DNA from: Bacillota bacterium
Lineage (GTDB): Bacteria; Bacillota; Clostridia; Oscillospirales; Ruminococcaceae
NCBI GenBank assembly: GCA_023456995.1
Contig: JAEWNU010000280.1
Location: forward strand, 1 to 6,393
DNA length: 6,393 nt
Direction of reading: 5' to 3'
Made by a program: the position numbers and the translations under genes. A model generated the notes under the pieces. It did not search any database, was not told where the DNA came from, and saw only the letters and a list, made by a program, of their open reading frames with translations. Positions 5,235 through 6,393 of this stretch are shown one piece after another (position 1 is the stretch's first letter; each line of letters begins with the position of its first letter).

Positions 5235-6393
5235 CTAATAAGGTGCATGCTGATCGCAAACACTTTCAAGTATGACGGCAGGGTGGACGGCGAATGCGCC
5301 AACAGACATATTAGAAACATACATGCTATTGAATTTATCAATAGCAATTTTTTTCTGTTCCAATAAGGAATGCGCATAAATATTTAGCGTAATAGAAACA
5401 TTCGAATGCCCTAGAAGTTCGCTCAGTGTTTTAATATCCACGCCCAGCTCCAGCGCACGTGTGGCAAAGGTATGTCTAATGGCATGAAATTTGCGCGCCT
5501 TAATCCCAGCTTGAATTAGTACCCTTTGAAAAAGTTTTTGATAACTTCTAGGGTCAAGTGGTTCCACATTATCCGAAAGCACAAAATAGCCTTCTCTTTT
5601 TTGGTCAAGCCCCAAAGTCTTCGCCTGCTGTATAATAAAGGCGGGCAGAGGAATTTTTCTAATTGATGTACGGCTTTTGGGTGTGCCGATATGTAGAGCT
5701 GTTTTGTTCCCCTCCTGCTCAAAATTTTTGGCGCGGGTTACAGTACGCATAATCGACATGGTCCCCGCATCCCAATCAAAATCGCTCCATTTTAAACCGC
5801 AAAGTTCACCAAGTCGTATACCGGAATAAAAACATAGTATTAAGCCCAGCGCACGCCGATTTTCCGAATTTAAAGCAGCATACTCAATCAGCTGCTGCTC
5901 GCGCGTTGTAAATACTTGAACCTCGTTCCCTTTTATCTTTGGTAGCTTGACAGCATCTATGATGGAAGCGATGTCTGGTGAATCATTAAGAATCTTTTTG
6001 AGTGCAGTTTTGAAAATGGTTAGTATTTTACGCTTGTAAGACTCAGAAATTGTCTCGTTACATTTAATATTACTGGTAAACTGCGCGGCAGAAGCCGTCG
6101 TTATCTGTGACTCTTTTGTATCGGCGAAAAAAGGAATGATATATTTCTGGACACAATATTGATAATTTTCATAGGTTGACGGCTTGATCTGATGACGGAT
6201 ATCACCCTCTATCCAACTCAAAAACTGGGCGCAAATCGTTTCAACCATAACGGTTTGTGTTTGAAGTGATGACAGGTCTTCCTCTCTATAATTTTTCATC
6301 TTTTCTTTAAGCTCACGATATGCTTTAGCGTAAAAATAACGGTATTTTCCATCTGATAGCAAAATCCTGCCTTCCCACCGCCCATCTTTACGC
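5235..6393 (-). CDS. Tyrosine recombinase/integrase of a phage or integrative element (5' end beyond the window)
   Basis: This enzyme cuts and joins DNA at attachment sites to insert or excise a mobile element. 385 residues are visible, and the frame stays open to the window edge. The codons at 6363-6392 add RKDGRWEGRI ahead of the TTG at 6360-6362, a classic opening of the N-terminal arm-binding domain, so the true start lies outside the window. A SAM-like core-binding domain follows (about residues 45-135, counted from that TTG). The catalytic domain has all expected residues: Arg 183 in GIRLGE, Lys 229 in TPKS, His 293 and Arg 296 in HAIRH, His 319 in LLGHS, and Tyr 329 in NIYAH. A tail of about 30 residues follows the usual end. 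The gene looks richer in A/T than the liv genes, consistent with acquisition. It converges on livF. Confidence 0.92.
   Translation of the reverse strand, partial: RKDGRWEGRILLSDGKYRYFYAKAYRELKEKMKNYREEDLSSLQTQTVMVETICAQFLSWIEGDIRHQIKPSTYENYQYCVQKYIIPFFADTKESQITTASAAQFTSNIKCNETISESYKRKILTIFKTALKKILNDSPDIASIIDAVKLPKIKGNEVQVFTTREQQLIEYAALNSENRRALGLILCFYSGIRLGELCGLKWSDFDWDAGTMSIMRTVTRAKNFEQEGNKTALHIGTPKSRTSIRKIPLPAFIIQQAKTLGLDQKREGYFVLSDNVEPLDPRSYQKLFQRVLIQAGIKARKFHAIRHTFATRALELGVDIKTLSELLGHSNVSITLNIYAHSLLEQKKIAIDKFNSMYVSNMSVGAFAVHPAVILESVCDQHAPY

Noticed and set aside
6360..6362. TTG as the integrase start
   Set aside because: The frame continues upstream to the window edge and encodes a typical integrase N-terminus, RKDGRWEGR.

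Overview
The window carries a nearly complete branched-chain (hydrophobic) amino acid ABC importer operon on the + strand: a lipoprotein binding protein, two membrane permeases and two ATPases (livJ-livH-livM-livG-livF). A tyrosine recombinase gene follows on the - strand and runs off the right edge. The lipoprotein-type binding protein with a Ser/Ala-rich linker, the strong AAGGAGG-type ribosome binding sites, the intrinsic terminators and the protein sequence style point to a low- to medium-GC Bacillota, most likely a gut-type Clostridia such as an Oscillospiraceae relative. This placement is inferred from sequence style, not from a marker gene.

Layout. Positions 1-108 hold a small inverted repeat, a strong intrinsic terminator hairpin and the livJ ribosome binding site. 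livJ (109-1302) is followed by a 244-base non-coding gap. The gap begins with a GC-rich hairpin and contains a cluster of smaller potential RNA stems, a likely place for the high level of binding protein and the lower level of membrane parts to be set. livH (1547-2428), livM (2439-3518), livG (3511-4341) and livF (4344-5051) are tightly packed with overlaps or gaps of 10 bases or less, so they are almost certainly one transcript. Positions 5052-5234 contain a bidirectional terminator and two further inverted repeats. The integrase gene (5235 to beyond 6393) converges on the operon and probably belongs to a mobile element extending to the right.

How the parts work together. LivJ, tethered outside the cell, would bind the amino acid and deliver it to the LivH-LivM channel, and LivG and LivF would hydrolyse ATP to drive uptake. 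The clear anomaly is livM: an in-frame TAA at 2886-2888 cuts it after 149 residues, and the reading frame then continues intact in the same frame to the normal end of the protein. The stop sits where a Tyr is expected, so one third-base change (TAT or TAC to TAA) explains it. Either the transporter is freshly inactivated, or it works through readthrough or restart as a two-piece permease, or the base is a sequencing error. Apart from this and some possible RNA structures, the region is conventional. I did not see an undescribed multi-gene system.
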